A stretch of DNA of 64,000 nucleotides from contig NC_064435.1 of NCBI RefSeq assembly GCF_023343835.1, positions 58,363,634-58,427,633 of the forward strand, in the 5' to 3' direction. This document shows positions 47,965-59,128 of the stretch, one piece after another. Made by a program: the position numbers and the translations under genes. Each line of letters begins with the position of its first letter. Positions within the stretch are counted from its first letter, which is position 1. The DNA comes from Lagopus muta (taxonomy: Eukaryota; Chordata; Aves; Galliformes; Phasianidae). Under the pieces are notes generated by a model. That model searched no databases and was not told the DNA's origin. It worked only from the letters and a program-made list of their open reading frames with translations.

Positions 47965-49951
47965 GTGCAAACAACATCTTCTAAATTTCAGGAAAAAAGC
48001 AGAGAAACAAACCTTCCCCCCAGGGCATTAACATGTTTTGGTGGCCAGAAGCCAGTACATTTTGGGGAGCAGCAGCAAACAGCTGTTTTTCAGACTCTTC
48101 CCAATGCAGCTTTGAGACTTGTTCCATTCCTGTAGTTATTATTAGAGCGATTCAGTCTCAGCTTCCAACACTGACGCAAGCAAGGCTTTTTAGCCTGCTT
48201 TCCTAAGGAAACATTGCACATGTGATGACACTCCTATCAGTCTTTCCATCAATATACATGGAACCCACTGGCCAGCTTCAATCAAAGCAGCAAACCAATT
48301 GCTTTACAACCCCCAAGCTGCCACTGCATTCCAAACCACGCATGTCTGGGCAAAAGAAAATGAAAGAACAAGCAGTACAGCCTGTATGAGATGCCAGAGA
48401 ACCCACGGAGAGGTGTTGCTATGGAGAGGTGTTCCCCTACAGGAAGGATTTGCAAGAGCTTCCATATCCTTGGACACTGACGTGTCCAGCAGGAAGGCAG
48501 ATGCCATTCATTCCATTATCAGCTTGTACAGAGCTATCATGAACTTATGCTTTCTTTCCAATTTCTCTCACATCTACAGGTGTCAGCCCTTCCTGTGTGG
48601 AGAAAACTGAGAGTGAATTTTGTGAATGTCAAGATTCTCTCTGAGGGCTTTTCTGGCACAGGCTGCAGTTGTTTTCTCTTGGCTGGAGGGAACAGCCAGA
48701 TCCACCAGGACAGTGAGGAAAGCTTTGCTCACCATTTGAAAGCATGTCTTTGTTCAAAGAGGCATTTCTGCCACAAGCACACGTGCCTACAGGGAGTTTC
48801 CTTCAGGGTTTCAGCTGGAAAACAGGGCCATGGGGCAGACACAGAAGTACTGCAAATCCTCTGTCTGTTCCTCTGAATGGCTGCTTTAACAACAAGGTAC
48901 AGTGACAGACTGTGCTCACAGACTTCAGAAACAAGCCAGCAGTACCCTAGTTTTCTTACTAGATCTTATATTTTTAATTCGAAAGTTCACATCTATAAGC
49001 AGCACAGTAACACATCTCCTCTAACAGCAGCAGCCCAGAGGCAGTGTTCAGCAGAAGACATCTAGGAAGGGCAAGCTGAACCTGGACATGAGGAGCTTGC
49101 GAGGAGCAAACCCTCATGACAGGCCTCAGCATCAGCCATGTCAGCTCACACAAAGCCGTGTTCCTTCACTAGTGCAGGCCAAAGTGCTCACTGATGCCAC
49201 AAGTTATTTCTAGCAATGAAGCCAACATTCTTCCAAGTGATTAATATTTTTCAGACATTAAAGTATATAAATATATCTATTCTCTCCATTTTCTTCCTCT
49301 TTAGTGCTGCAATGCTATCCAAATCCAGAAGCAAGAGAAAAAAAGGGGCTCTGAGTGGTGTGCAAAGTTAGCACCATTGTCAACCAAAGAAACCTCCTTC
49401 AATTATTCAGTGTCTGCTGCTCTCGAATTTCTCATTCTTACAGCTTGAGCTAAGTGGTGCTGCACGCATTTGGCAGCAGTTCTTGTTAACTCAGAGGACA
49501 GCCAGAGTAAGGTACACATGTATTCATGGGATAATTAATGTTTAAAGATTAATTTCATGGTAAGATATTTCCATATACATTTCCAAACTATCTGCCAAAT
49601 TCATATTTGTCAAGAATAGGGAACTCAAATGGAAAAGGTAAATATAATCCTAAGAAGACATGAAGCAGAACTGCTTCTTTTTCCTACTTCATTAACAATG
49701 AGAAGAATAATCATTAAGCTCTGGCACACCAAATTATGTGCAAAACAGCAGGCGTTGAAAACCAGTGAGCACCTGAGCATGGACAACCAGCAACTAAAAA
49801 AATACAGATTTTCTGGCATCTACCATCAATATTTTGAATCTGAACAAAGTGGATCTGAGTTCATGATAAAAACATGTTCAGGAAGCTAATGTGAGAGTTT
49901 GGTGCCTGTGCTGCAATGTTAAGAGATTGAAAGATTCAACCCAACCTCTCT

Positions 49952-50006
49952 GAAAGATAATGTAACTAAAGAAAAGATAAACTAAAGAAAGATAATATAA
50001 CTAAAC
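49952..50006. repeat. Imperfect tandem repeat (AAGATAA..ACTAAAG)
   Basis: Units of about 17-20 bp sharing AGATAA, a short spacer and ACTAAA are repeated about three times. It is a minor local duplication with no adjacent gene. Confidence 0.75.
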
Positions 50007-50183
50007 TAGGGTAAGGAAATGACATGGACTCCAGGCAGACCTGCTGACACGCACCATGCTCATTTTAGCATGTTTATCCTTTTGCAGAATGGCATCCTCT
50101 TCCAAATCCCTTTTAAAATTTGATAGCAGAGCAGATGCTTCACATTGCCAGCCAACATTCCTCATTCACCTGGTCTGCTCTGC

Positions 50184-50589
50184 TCATAGAGCCATCCGGA
50201 GTTGGAAGGCACTCATGAGGATCACTGAGTCCAACTCCTGGCTCCACACATCAGCCAAAATTCAAACCTTATGTCTGGGAGCAGTGTCCAAACACTCCAT
50301 GAACTCCAGCACTCGGGGCCGTGCCCACAGCCCTGTGCAGCCCGTTCCATGCCCACCGCCCTGTGGTGCAGACCCTTTCCCTGACCCCCAGCTGCCCTCC
50401 CCTGACGCAGCTCCATGCCGTTCCCTGTCGCTGTCACACAGAGCAGAGCTCAGCGCTGCCCCTCCGCTCCCTGTGAGGAGCTGCAGCCGCCATCAGCCTC
50501 CCCTCAGCTCCTCTGCTCTGCGCTGAGCCAACACAGGGACCTCAGCTGCTCCTCGCACATCTTGCCCTCTGGACTCTTTGCCATCTTTA
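50184..50589 (-). mobile_element. CR1 fragment, GC-rich young-looking family
   Basis: Minus-strand CR1 of about 405 bp: 'atcactgagtccaactcctg', 'catgcccaccgccctgtgg', 'cagctgccctcccctgacg' and 'cagagcagagctcagcgctg', reaching 'cttgccctctggactctttg' upstream. It extends further 5' than its near-twin at 2417-2703. The clustered open frames here on both strands are repeat sequence. Confidence 0.92.
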
Positions 50590-51159
50590 AGAGAGACTAG
50601 ACACTACAGTTGTCCAAACCAAAGAAATCCCCTTGCTTTTTCCAGTTTGTCAGGACTACGTTGCATTTGCTGAGGCTCTGCAGTACCGCAGGCAGTATTT
50701 CTTTCCAGCACAACAGCCCAAGTACAGCTGCTAGGAGAGCTTGACTCTTTGCACAGCAGCACCCACCACAGCCCATAAGATCCACCATGGAAGGTATGCG
50801 ACATTCCTCTAGTAAAACTGTGATGAAATGGCAAATAACACGCTGCAGCAACTTCCAGCAAAGTCATATGTAAATCAGCTCAGTGATGTGCACAGCTTCT
50901 AACCACTGAAGAGGAGGCAAGGCTCCAGATATCATCTCTGCTGTCTCACAAACCGCAGAATGGGTTATGTTCTGTTCAATCAAACCTTTCTGATTCATGC
51001 AGCTGATCAAAAAGTGACAGTGAGGGTGTTTCCTCCCACCCCACACCCTATCCCCTGTTAAAAATGTGAAGAAGCACCTATCCATTTGGAAGGGACCCTT
51101 CCAAGCCATTCTCTCCCACAGAAGATCCATCAGGTGGAGAAGGGAAGGGTGTGCAGGGG

Positions 51160-51500
51160 ATCAGATGCCACACTTACTGCAGAGCCTCCGCCGCCCGGTT
51201 CTGCGTCGCCAGATCCGCGTCCGCACCCACTGCAGGCAGGGGGCCAGCTCCATGGCTGCAGGCCCTACTCGTCCCCGGGGCCACCTGGGGTTCCTGTTTA
51301 CCAGCCAGGCAGACCCACGGCAGCCCCGGGAAAAGCCCCAGGCGGACGGAAGGATGCGGCGGGAGGCCGCCAAGGCCCTGCTGTCCCGGTGTCGCCACGC
51401 CATATTTTATGCATGAAGGTGATGGGACGTAATTTCATCCCAGTTCTCTGCGCCCGGTGTGTACGTGAGCTCCTGCGACGGACGCAGAGGACACAGAGCA
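51160..51500 (-). promoter_or_regulatory. Small CpG-rich block with candidate first exon
   Basis: About 340 bp of GC- and CpG-rich DNA in AT-richer, CpG-poor surroundings. No CR1 text is visible, so the CpG content is not explained by a repeat. On the minus strand the order is plausible for a promoter and first exon. A TATA-like ATAAAATATG lies at 51410-51401. An ATG in GCAGCCATGG context lies at 51253-51251. It opens a 25-codon frame (M-E-L-A-P-C-L-Q-W ...) that reaches a strong GTAAGT donor at 51177-51172. A 74-codon frame in another phase ends exactly at the same donor. Both frames are arginine/proline/alanine-rich, as GC-rich DNA gives by chance, and I recognise no family. A plus-strand origin or a retroposed fragment remains possible. 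Confidence 0.4.
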
Positions 51501-51854
51501 TCAGCCTGCGCCTCAGAGCCCTGAGGAGCCACATGGTTCTCCCATAGTGGGGAAGGAGCTAGTTGCAGAAGCAGAGCCTTTTGGAGCCACTTGGCTCAGG
51601 TCTATCCAAAACACAGGGTTGTCTACTGTGTTATACAGAAAGCATGCCCTGTGCTTGAGGCCTCACCGCTGCACATTGCTGGCAACCTATGGAAGTGAGA
51701 ATGCTATGTTATGTGTGCATGCCAATACTAGACTTATAGGAATGGTCAGATTTTATGATTTATATTCTAGTTTTAGTTCTGACTTTACAGTAAGCTCCAG
51801 AGTGCTACCATTAGCCCCATCACTGCTGTGCAAGGCTCTTGTCTTTACCATGAC

Positions 51855-52176
51855 TGTATGGATCTGCTGAATCACGGCCTGAACCTCTGATTGATCACCT
51901 GAGGCCAGCACTGAGTCAGCCACGGGAGCACAGGTGAAGGCAATTCAGCTGTGCTGCCAGAAGGGATGGAGCCTGGCTGCACCTCTCCTAGACCCATTTA
52001 AGAGCTGACCACCAGGGGGGAGGATCTCTTCTGGAGGTCTACTCCACTTGAGTTTCCTAAATGAGCCTGGGTTATGGGTAAGTGTTCCTGTCTTTTCTGT
52101 TTTCTGCTTTGGTGTAGTAACTACATAGCCAAGCTCTCTGCTATACTATAACATCTGTATATTCTGGTTGTACCCA
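51855..52176 (+). mobile_element. Solitary LTR-like element, copy 2
   Basis: This 322-bp element begins TGTATGGATCTGCTGAATC and ends GTTGTACCCA. It is flanked by TGAC on both sides (51851-51854 and 52177-52180). The match can be read as CATGAC if the 3' boundary is moved. Inside are 'atcacggcctgaacc', 'gagcacaggtgaaggcaatt', a TATA-like CCATTTAAGAGCTG and a donor-like GGGTAAGTG. A T-rich tract then leads to GGTGTAG. Length, TG...CA ends and target duplication fit a solo LTR left after recombination. No gag, pol or env sequence adjoins it. Confidence 0.68.
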
Positions 52177-52192
52177 TGACAAAGTAATTCTC

Positions 52193-52452
52193 CAGAATCA
52201 CAGAATTGTAGGGACTGGAAGGGATGTCCAGAGATCATCTAGTTCAAACCCCCCCCCATGCTAAAGCAGGCTCCCTACAGCAGGTTGTATAGGTAGGCGT
52301 CCAGGCAGGAATGGAATGTTTCCAGAGAAGGAGACTCTGCTCCCTGTGCTTCAGTTTGTGGCTGTTCCCTCTTGTCCTATTGCCACACTGCTGAAAAGAG
52401 TCCAGCCTCATCCCTTTGTCTCCCGCACCTTAGATACTTATAGGCATTGATT
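52193..52452 (-). mobile_element. CR1 fragment
   Basis: Minus-strand CR1 starting 17 bp after LTR copy 2: AGAATCACAGAATTGTAGG, 'gagatcatctagttcaaacc', 'ctacagcaggttgtataggt', 'ttccctcttgtcctattgcc' and 'cttagatacttataggcatt'. Same family as 30048-30311. Relative to that copy it lacks the 'cctgggcagcctgttcc' segment (internal deletion). Confidence 0.9.
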
Positions 52453-55400
52453 CAATAGTTTCAGATTTGTGGGCCAATGACTTTACAACTTCCTGATCTA
52501 CATGATTTGCTTCCATGAATATGTTTGTGCTTGTTCCATAAATCTTTCCTAGGTGACAGGAAAGAAGTTAGCATTCATGCTCACCAGCACATCCTTTATC
52601 AGATAACAGCAAAGCTAGGAAGTGGAGCTAGAGTTCATGAGCTGTGCTGCAGAACCATAGGACCCCAGGAGCCTCTCTTTATCAAGGGTCCTGCTGTGAG
52701 ACCAGTGAACAGTGGCTAGGAGGGCTGCAGTCTATGTCAAATGTGTAACTGGAGAGGTGGCTGCCTGAATTTTGGATTTTGTCACTATTTGAATCTCATC
52801 ATGGGGTCACTCGTAGGCCATGGATGTCTTTTTGGTTTGACATAATCAGGTAAATGTTGCACTCTTGTTGTAATGATAGACAATAGCCAGTCAATGCATT
52901 TGAGCTTAATTTTAAAGTTCATTAGATTCATCCTGGCTTAGACTAGTTGTGCTATTTTGAATCCCTATTGTGGGTTTAAAAATCTCAGTGATATTTACAC
53001 TTGAAGCTTTCATTAAAGAAAATGTGTAGTTCATTCCCACTAGGAATTCACACAGGATTCAGAGTGACAACACTGAGCAGTCTGGAAATTAAAAGAAATA
53101 AATCCAAATCTCTGTCTAGGGGAGTTATAACATTCCACAGTCCTCCATTTAATGTTGTCAGATATCAGCAACGTGGTGTTATTCATTCAGAACTGATCAG
53201 AAATGAAAGTAATGTGTGATGTAGAAATAATTCTGGAACTGTGAAGAATTTGTTTTAAGTTTTGAGTTGTTGTGCAGTAACTTCATTTGGAAACCAGTCA
53301 GAGTGAACAGCCATGTGTTGTGGTAGACAGCACTGCTGGAGACACAAGGAGCAGCTAATCGAGATTATTTTCTCCACTAACATACTTCTAGTGTTTGAAT
53401 AGGCACCAGCATCTATTTCTACTCCTATCAAGCAGAACTCATCATATTATGCCTTGGCTCTGCTGAAATTGTTGTGGTACCAAACTCTAAGGGATTACTG
53501 GGTCACTACATCCACCCTCTAACTGTCTTAGACAATCCTAGAATATTTCCAACCTCTACACCATGTATCAGAATTAGGCTTCCTGCCTATCCTTTATTGA
53601 GGGGACTTTAGAAGGTGAAGAGTGAATTTTGATTAGAATGTAGCACAGCTGTGATCTCAGTTTTATTGGTTCCTTCAGTGGCTCTGATGCACCTAATTTA
53701 CAGCAATAAATGAGCTGTGACAGCAGGTAAGTGTGGGCTGGAAGTTGCAATTACTTCTGAAGTGAGAAGGGTGTGACAGCTCTGGAGCACTTGATGTTTA
53801 AATAGTGCTTATAATTGTCCTTTCATAATCATACAGGCTAAGAAATAAGAATAATGTAAGAGACTATGTGGCATTATGTTTTGCTTGTTTAAGGAAAATA
53901 TGTTACAATGACAAGTGTATTTGTGCTGATGATAGCTTGTTTTCTTGATGTTTGTCCTGCTTCTTTTTGTTCTTTTACTATTTTTTTCCAATCAGAAACT
54001 CATCTAAACTTAAATTATTTGCAGTTATATTTTTTTTTTTACCTTTGAGCAGCCAGAAGTCAGCATTTTTACCTTGTTTGGTTCAAATTCATCATTGTTT
54101 CTTCATAACATTTGGGTGCAGTCCTTTGGAATCAAAGCACAGAAAGAAGATCAGAGAATTGAAATATGAAAGTCATTTTCTTCCCTGCAATGCCTTCAGC
54201 TTTACTCCAACCCATTTTTTTTTTTTTAAACAAAGTTGAGGTCTCAAGGCAGGGCACCCAGTTCATGTCTTCTTGCATTTTACTTTAAAATCTTTGCAGA
54301 GAGAAAGATGTGCAATTATACAGCAGAAATAGGAGCTGCTGAATCTGTTCATACCTGTTGTGATTCTCCTGTAACTCCAATCAGCAAGAAACCCTTTGGA
54401 GTACAAGGGGACAACAGCCTCGATTAAATGTAATCACTTGATGTTGCTCATTGCAGACATCTCAGCACAATGTAGCTTTCTAGTGACTGCAATTCCTCCA
54501 GGCAGATCTGCAAATAGCAACAGCCACAAATCATAGCCTCAAGCCCTGACAAATCTCTTCTGGCTTTTCCCCTAACTCTCTGTCAATGAGTAAACCCTGT
54601 TAATGAACCTTTTCCATCAGCAGATGGAGTCTGTTTTGTACCTAGATTTCCCCAGTTATCTTAAAATCTCTGAGATGCTGGGATTGCAATTCAAACAGTA
54701 ATTTCTCAGGTCAGCAAACCACAAGTCCGCTAAAATGAGCATCGCGTGTCAGGTGTCTATTTTGATGTAGAGTGGAATTCGACCTTGTTTAGTGCTTGAA
54801 AGCAGTTCATAAGGTATAGTGATGTTAGTGCATGTCAGGAGAACCCTGTGCACTCAGGGATGCAGTAATGAGTGTTTCAAGTGAATTTCCACTTAAGCCA
54901 TGCACCCTACGTACTTCAGTGAAATGATGTAGTTAGTCAGTTGAATCACAGGGTAATGTGCTTTATGAAGTACTGTATAAAATAACAGGGGAGGGAGAAG
55001 ACAGCATTAATAGCACAAATAAACCTGGTGGCTCAGCTCTTACACTGCAGCAATGTCCTGTGCTGTTCTTGTGCCACCTACTGACCAGTTCCTTGCAGCT
55101 TTCTATTCATCATTTCCCTAAAATGGAACAATTTTTCCATTTTTAAATCCAAATAATTTTTATGGATTTTTCCTAAGTAATTGATATCTACTGAATAGGG
55201 TCAGTCTTTGTGTCATAGTAATAAGCTTTAGAGCTGAGCCACCCTACTCTGGGTGGATGAAACATGGATCGGCACCTAGCCTAATGTTGTGAGCTTTGCT
55301 GCCAGCTGGTGAAATTGGCTAGAGAATGGTATATGGATGTAAGGAGCCTGAGACAAGGGAGAGGTCTAAAATGATTGTGTCATCAATAAAGAATTTATCT

Positions 55401-56579
55401 GGAAAAACAGCACTGGTTGACCATAGAGGTTGCAACAGAATGAAGTTGCCCTTTTGGAGCTTCTCATAAGGAAAGTGATAGAGGTTCATTTGCCTTGAGG
55501 CTGTGGAGTCTGTGCCTTGGGGATGTCCAGACTGCCTGGCCATGGTCCTGGGCACCCTGCTCTGGATGGCCCTGCTGGAGCTAAGCTGGGATCTGATGGG
55601 CCCAGAGGGCTCTGCCTGCCTCAGGCATGCTGGAACTCTGTGAAAAGTGCATTTGGATACCTTTTGAATGTATGATCCTAAAAGGTCGCTTCGGTCTGCA
55701 GCCAAAGTAACCTTTGCCAGGCCAAGGCGAGATGCTGAGAAGTCATTTCCTCCAGCTGTGTTTGCTACCTCCTACTCATGATCTGCAGCTGCATGTGTCA
55801 GTGGAGCCATGATCTCCCCCTGTACTCTTGAAAATATGTGCAAAACAAGCTTTCTTCATTGCTCAATGGTCTGCCTCTTGCAACCCTTTATTCAACAGGA
55901 AAGTAAAAAATAGGAAAATGGGATGACACACTTCTTCATTTTAAAGCACTGTGAAAATTTCATTTACTCTTACAGAGAGATGACAAAGAATCAAAAGAGA
56001 ACATGGATAAATTTTCTGTTTGTGGGCACCATATTTTCTTCTAAATAACTTAAAGTTCAGTATGTGCTCTTAATTAACATTTTTCTTCTTGTATTTCTCC
56101 TCTTAGTTTCTGGGCGTTCTAAAATTTCAACATGATTATCATGTTTACTAAATATTTTTATTAAAAAAATTTTGGAGGCTGGCAGCCATTTGGATCATCT
56201 TACCAACCAACAAACCTGTCACTTTGCTGTACTGGAAAAAACTTTCTTAAGTAACTCATATTTTTTTTTGTTCTCAACAGTCCCTCAGGTACCCTCTAGA
56301 TAGAACCTGTACAAAACATCAGTTTGCTTATTTCTAAGCCATCACTACCCACTGGTATACATAGATCTGAGTCAGAAATGCTGCAGGAAAGTTTTCTCTG
56401 ACAAAGAAGGGCTTTCAGAATATACTGCTGGGACAGAAAAACAGCAGAAGAGAGAACAGTCAGAGCCCTTGGAATATTTATCTTAACATTTTTCCATCAG
56501 ATATTAAAAATACAGCTGCACCACTTGTAGCTCAACAAATAAATATTGTACTTAAGGCACAGACCTGTTTATTCTCTTA
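52453..56579. other. Longest repeat-free stretch
   Basis: About 4.1 kb of AT-rich unique sequence between the CR1 at 52.2 kb and LTR copy 3. Frames are mostly under 100 codons, with one of 128 codons (minus, 55319-55705) that is not recognised. No RNA gene seen. Confidence 0.55.
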
Positions 56580-56918
56580 TGTAGTGGAAATGCTGAGTCA
56601 CAGCCTGAACCAGTGATTGAGCACCTGGTGGGAAGGCAGGACCAACCCAGAGGAGCTAAGGTGTGATGCAGCTGAGTGACTGGGAGGGTTGGAGCCAGGA
56701 TCCACCCCTTCCCAGACCTTATTTAAGGGCTGGCAGTGGAAGCAAAGGCATCTCTGGCTGGAGACTGCTACCTATCTGAGGCTTTCTAAATGTAAGCAGC
56801 TTTTTTCCTTCATTTCTGCAGCTGCTAATTTGGGCTTGTTCTCATTTGTTACAGTCAGTGGCTTTGCCACCCTGCTATTATTGTGGTACTTTCCATCCTA
56901 TTATAACATTATACCCTA
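56580..56918 (+). mobile_element. Solitary LTR-like element, copy 3
   Basis: This 339-bp copy is the most diverged: TGTAGTGGAAATGCTGAGTC, 'acagcctgaaccagtgattg', a TATA-like CTTATTTAAGGGCTGG, 'aatgtaagcagc', and a pyrimidine tract ending TTTCTGCAG. The tail ends near TATACCCTA. The boundaries are inferred by alignment with the other two copies, and no target duplication is evident. The 87-codon frame across it (56689-56952) is not recognised as a protein. Confidence 0.58.
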
Positions 56919-57014
56919 TATTTTTCCTGAAGTTGCAGTTCAGCATTCATAGATAGGTGCATGGTTCAGCAAAGCCAGTTCAGTGATGGTGAACTTTCAG
57001 CCTTCCTGGCCTTC

Positions 57015-57051
57015 CTTTAACCACCTGTTAATTCCTTTCAGGTGGTTAAAG
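57015..57051. repeat. Perfect 13-bp hairpin
   Basis: CTTTAACCACCTG (57015-57027) and CAGGTGGTTAAAG (57039-57051) are exact reverse complements around an 11-nt loop. It lies about 100 bp beyond LTR copy 3. The core CACCTG/CAGGTG is an E-box word in each arm. Confidence 0.9.
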
Positions 57052-57196
57052 CCAGATTAAATGGAGTTGCCCTTGTGTAAGAAGGAGACCTAAAAATGGG
57101 AACTATTGTGAAAATAGAGCTTACATGGAAGCTCCTTTAGAATCATTTTTCTCCTAGAGAAGAGGCATCCAAGCAAAGCACTGGAAAGGACACATG

Positions 57197-57472
57197 GGTT
57201 TAAGTGAATTTACTCTTCAGAGAGCAGTGAAGTACAGCTACAGGCTTTTCTGGGGTGCCCCATTCCTGGAATTGATCAAGGCCAGGTTGGATGGGGCCCT
57301 GGGTGGCTCAGCATGTGATAACGATAGTAGTGGGAGGATGATTGGACTAGGTGGTCTTGTAGGTCCTTACCAGTCTTGTGATACTGTGACTCTGTGAGCT
57401 GGTGGGGGGGCCCTGCCCATGGCACGGAGTGGGGCTGGGTGCACTTTGAGGGCCCTTCCAATCCGTTCCGTG
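57197..57472 (+). mobile_element. CR1 fragment split by a second CR1
   Basis: The outer plus-strand CR1 runs 57197-57312 ('tactcttcagagagcagtga', 'caaggccaggttggatgggg') and resumes at 57397-57472 ('agctggtggggg', 'gcacggagtggggctgggt'). The two halves join in the order seen in intact copies at 12300 and 30800. Confidence 0.9.
57313..57396 (+). mobile_element. CR1 3' end nested in another CR1
   Basis: This inner CR1 3' tip, in the same orientation as its host, contains 'gattggactaggtggtcttg', 'taggtccttaccagtc' and 'gatactgtgactctgtg'. The trinucleotide AGC is present on both sides (57310-57312 and 57397-57399), possibly a minimal target duplication. Confidence 0.85.
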
Positions 57473-58998
57473 TATTTTATCTGGTAAGAATACTTTATTA
57501 TGTTGAGGTAGCTCTGCTATAATTAGATAAGTAGGTTATAATATAAATCAAAGTGTGTTTTTAAGTGTGTTCTTGGACTTGCTGAGCTGCTTTTTGCTTT
57601 AACCTTCAAAGCTTACTTCCATTACTTACTTAAAATATTGCTTCTGATAGTCCTCTTAATAACTTCTTCTATTAATTTCTTCTTACTTCTTCTAGCCCTA
57701 CTGCCACTTAGTATCTTTCTAATCTTTTTACTTCATATTTTTAAATTGTGTATAGGTGTGTTAACACCCACTGCTATTACTTTATCATTCTCTATTTTTT
57801 TTCTGAAATCAGTTTTGTAACTCTAGCACCAAATACAGCACTCCAAGAGCTTCACAAGGACTATAAAGCCTGGAACATTACTTCCTGTTGCACAGTTACA
57901 CTTCTGCGAGCCTCTTAGAATGTAGCCCCCTATCACAAAGGAAAATCATATCCTGTTTGTATTTCAGTCTTCATAACTGGTTTTCTGTGAGTAAATTTGT
58001 TTGGGTTTTTTTTTTTTTAGGTTTCTAATTTAATATAAGAAAGTGGGTTTTGTTATGCTTCAGTAACTATGGATTATAAATATGGAAATTTATACCCGTT
58101 CTATATTACCTTGTATCAGAGGAAGCAGCAGCACTAATAATAAGATTTTAAAAGATGAGTTATAACTTACAGTAAGAGCTAGATGAAAGCAACTAAACTC
58201 TTGTAATAAATTGTTGAAAGGTATGGCTCACTTCTTGGAATGGATATAAATGAAGAATCCACTGTTACTGCTATTAATGACATATAGTCCTGCTGCAGTC
58301 ATTTGGTTTTATGATTTTTGGCTTTATAAAGTTGATAAAGACCTTAATGGTATGATTCAAAAGAAAAGTGTAAAACTGCATTCTAAACTTCTGTGTTTTC
58401 AAACAGTGCACAAATGTGGTAGGAAATGGGCTTAAATTGCTCTACAGATTCAGGTTAAAAATTCCTTTCATTGCTCAGATACTTTTACTCATTTTCTGTC
58501 TTAGAAAAGCAAGCCTTAAGAAATGTTGCTAGGTGTTTTTTTCTCACCCTTTCCAAATCAAATGATTGATTTATTAAATCTTTCAGCCCACTCCAAGGAC
58601 TTGCAGATAGTCATACACTTGAATTCAGTGTGCTGCTGTGTAAATGTATTTGTTGTCATCCAGCAAATACAAAAGAAATCATCAAGTCTGCAAAGTTGTC
58701 TTTCAGAAATGCTTTTCCTCAATCATATAGGCCATAAAGTGTCATTACTTTCTTATAAGATTCTGAGCTTGAAAGTTATTCCAAAAATAATTGTAATAGA
58801 AATGCAAAAGGAGGTATTCTGTTTCCACTGGAGCTGTGGCATTTATACCATGAGAGGCTGAGGTTGCAAAATGAAAATGAAGTGAAGCTCAAAGCTAAAT
58901 CAGTTTAAAGTGAATGCCCTGATAGTGGCTGCCTTAAAATGTTTCTGTTCTGAGGTTTGGTTTGACACCTTGCAAAGATTTCTGGGATAACCACAATT
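57473..58998. other. AT-rich unique sequence
   Basis: Very T-rich at 57590-57810, giving a Leu/Ile/Phe-rich 60-codon frame by composition. Nothing recognised. Confidence 0.55.
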
Positions 58999-59128
58999 CA
59001 GAGAATCATAGGGAAAGACAGGTTGAAAGGGACTTCTGGAGGTCGTCTTGTTCACCCATGCTTGAAGTGCAGTGAGCTTCAAAATCTAAAAGGGCCGCTC
59101 ATAGCTCCCTCAGGTCGAGCTTTGAAAG
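58999..59128 (-). mobile_element. CR1 fragment, diverged
   Basis: Minus-strand CR1: CAGAGAATCATAGGG, 'aggttgaaagggacttctgg', 'aggtcgtcttgttcaccc' and 'cctcaggtcgagctttgaaa'. The 5' boundary is uncertain. Confidence 0.75.

Larger units (their letters stand above)
46253..50183. other. Long repeat-poor stretch
   Basis: No CR1 for about 3.9 kb. It contains a G-rich motif GGGGGTGGGGGTGGGG (46697-46714), the CpG-retaining block at 47 kb, the TATA-bearing 12-bp duplication, and the 30-T tract. No gene recognised. Confidence 0.5.

Noticed and set aside
50056-50526. 156-codon plus-strand open frame
   Set aside because: Most of it is the antisense of the CR1 at 50184-50589; the Pro/Ser-rich translation is repeat sequence.
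52270-52300. let-7-like text 'aggttgtataggtagg'
   Set aside because: It belongs to the CR1 block also present at 30120; there is no flanking hairpin arm and the mature let-7 start is absent.
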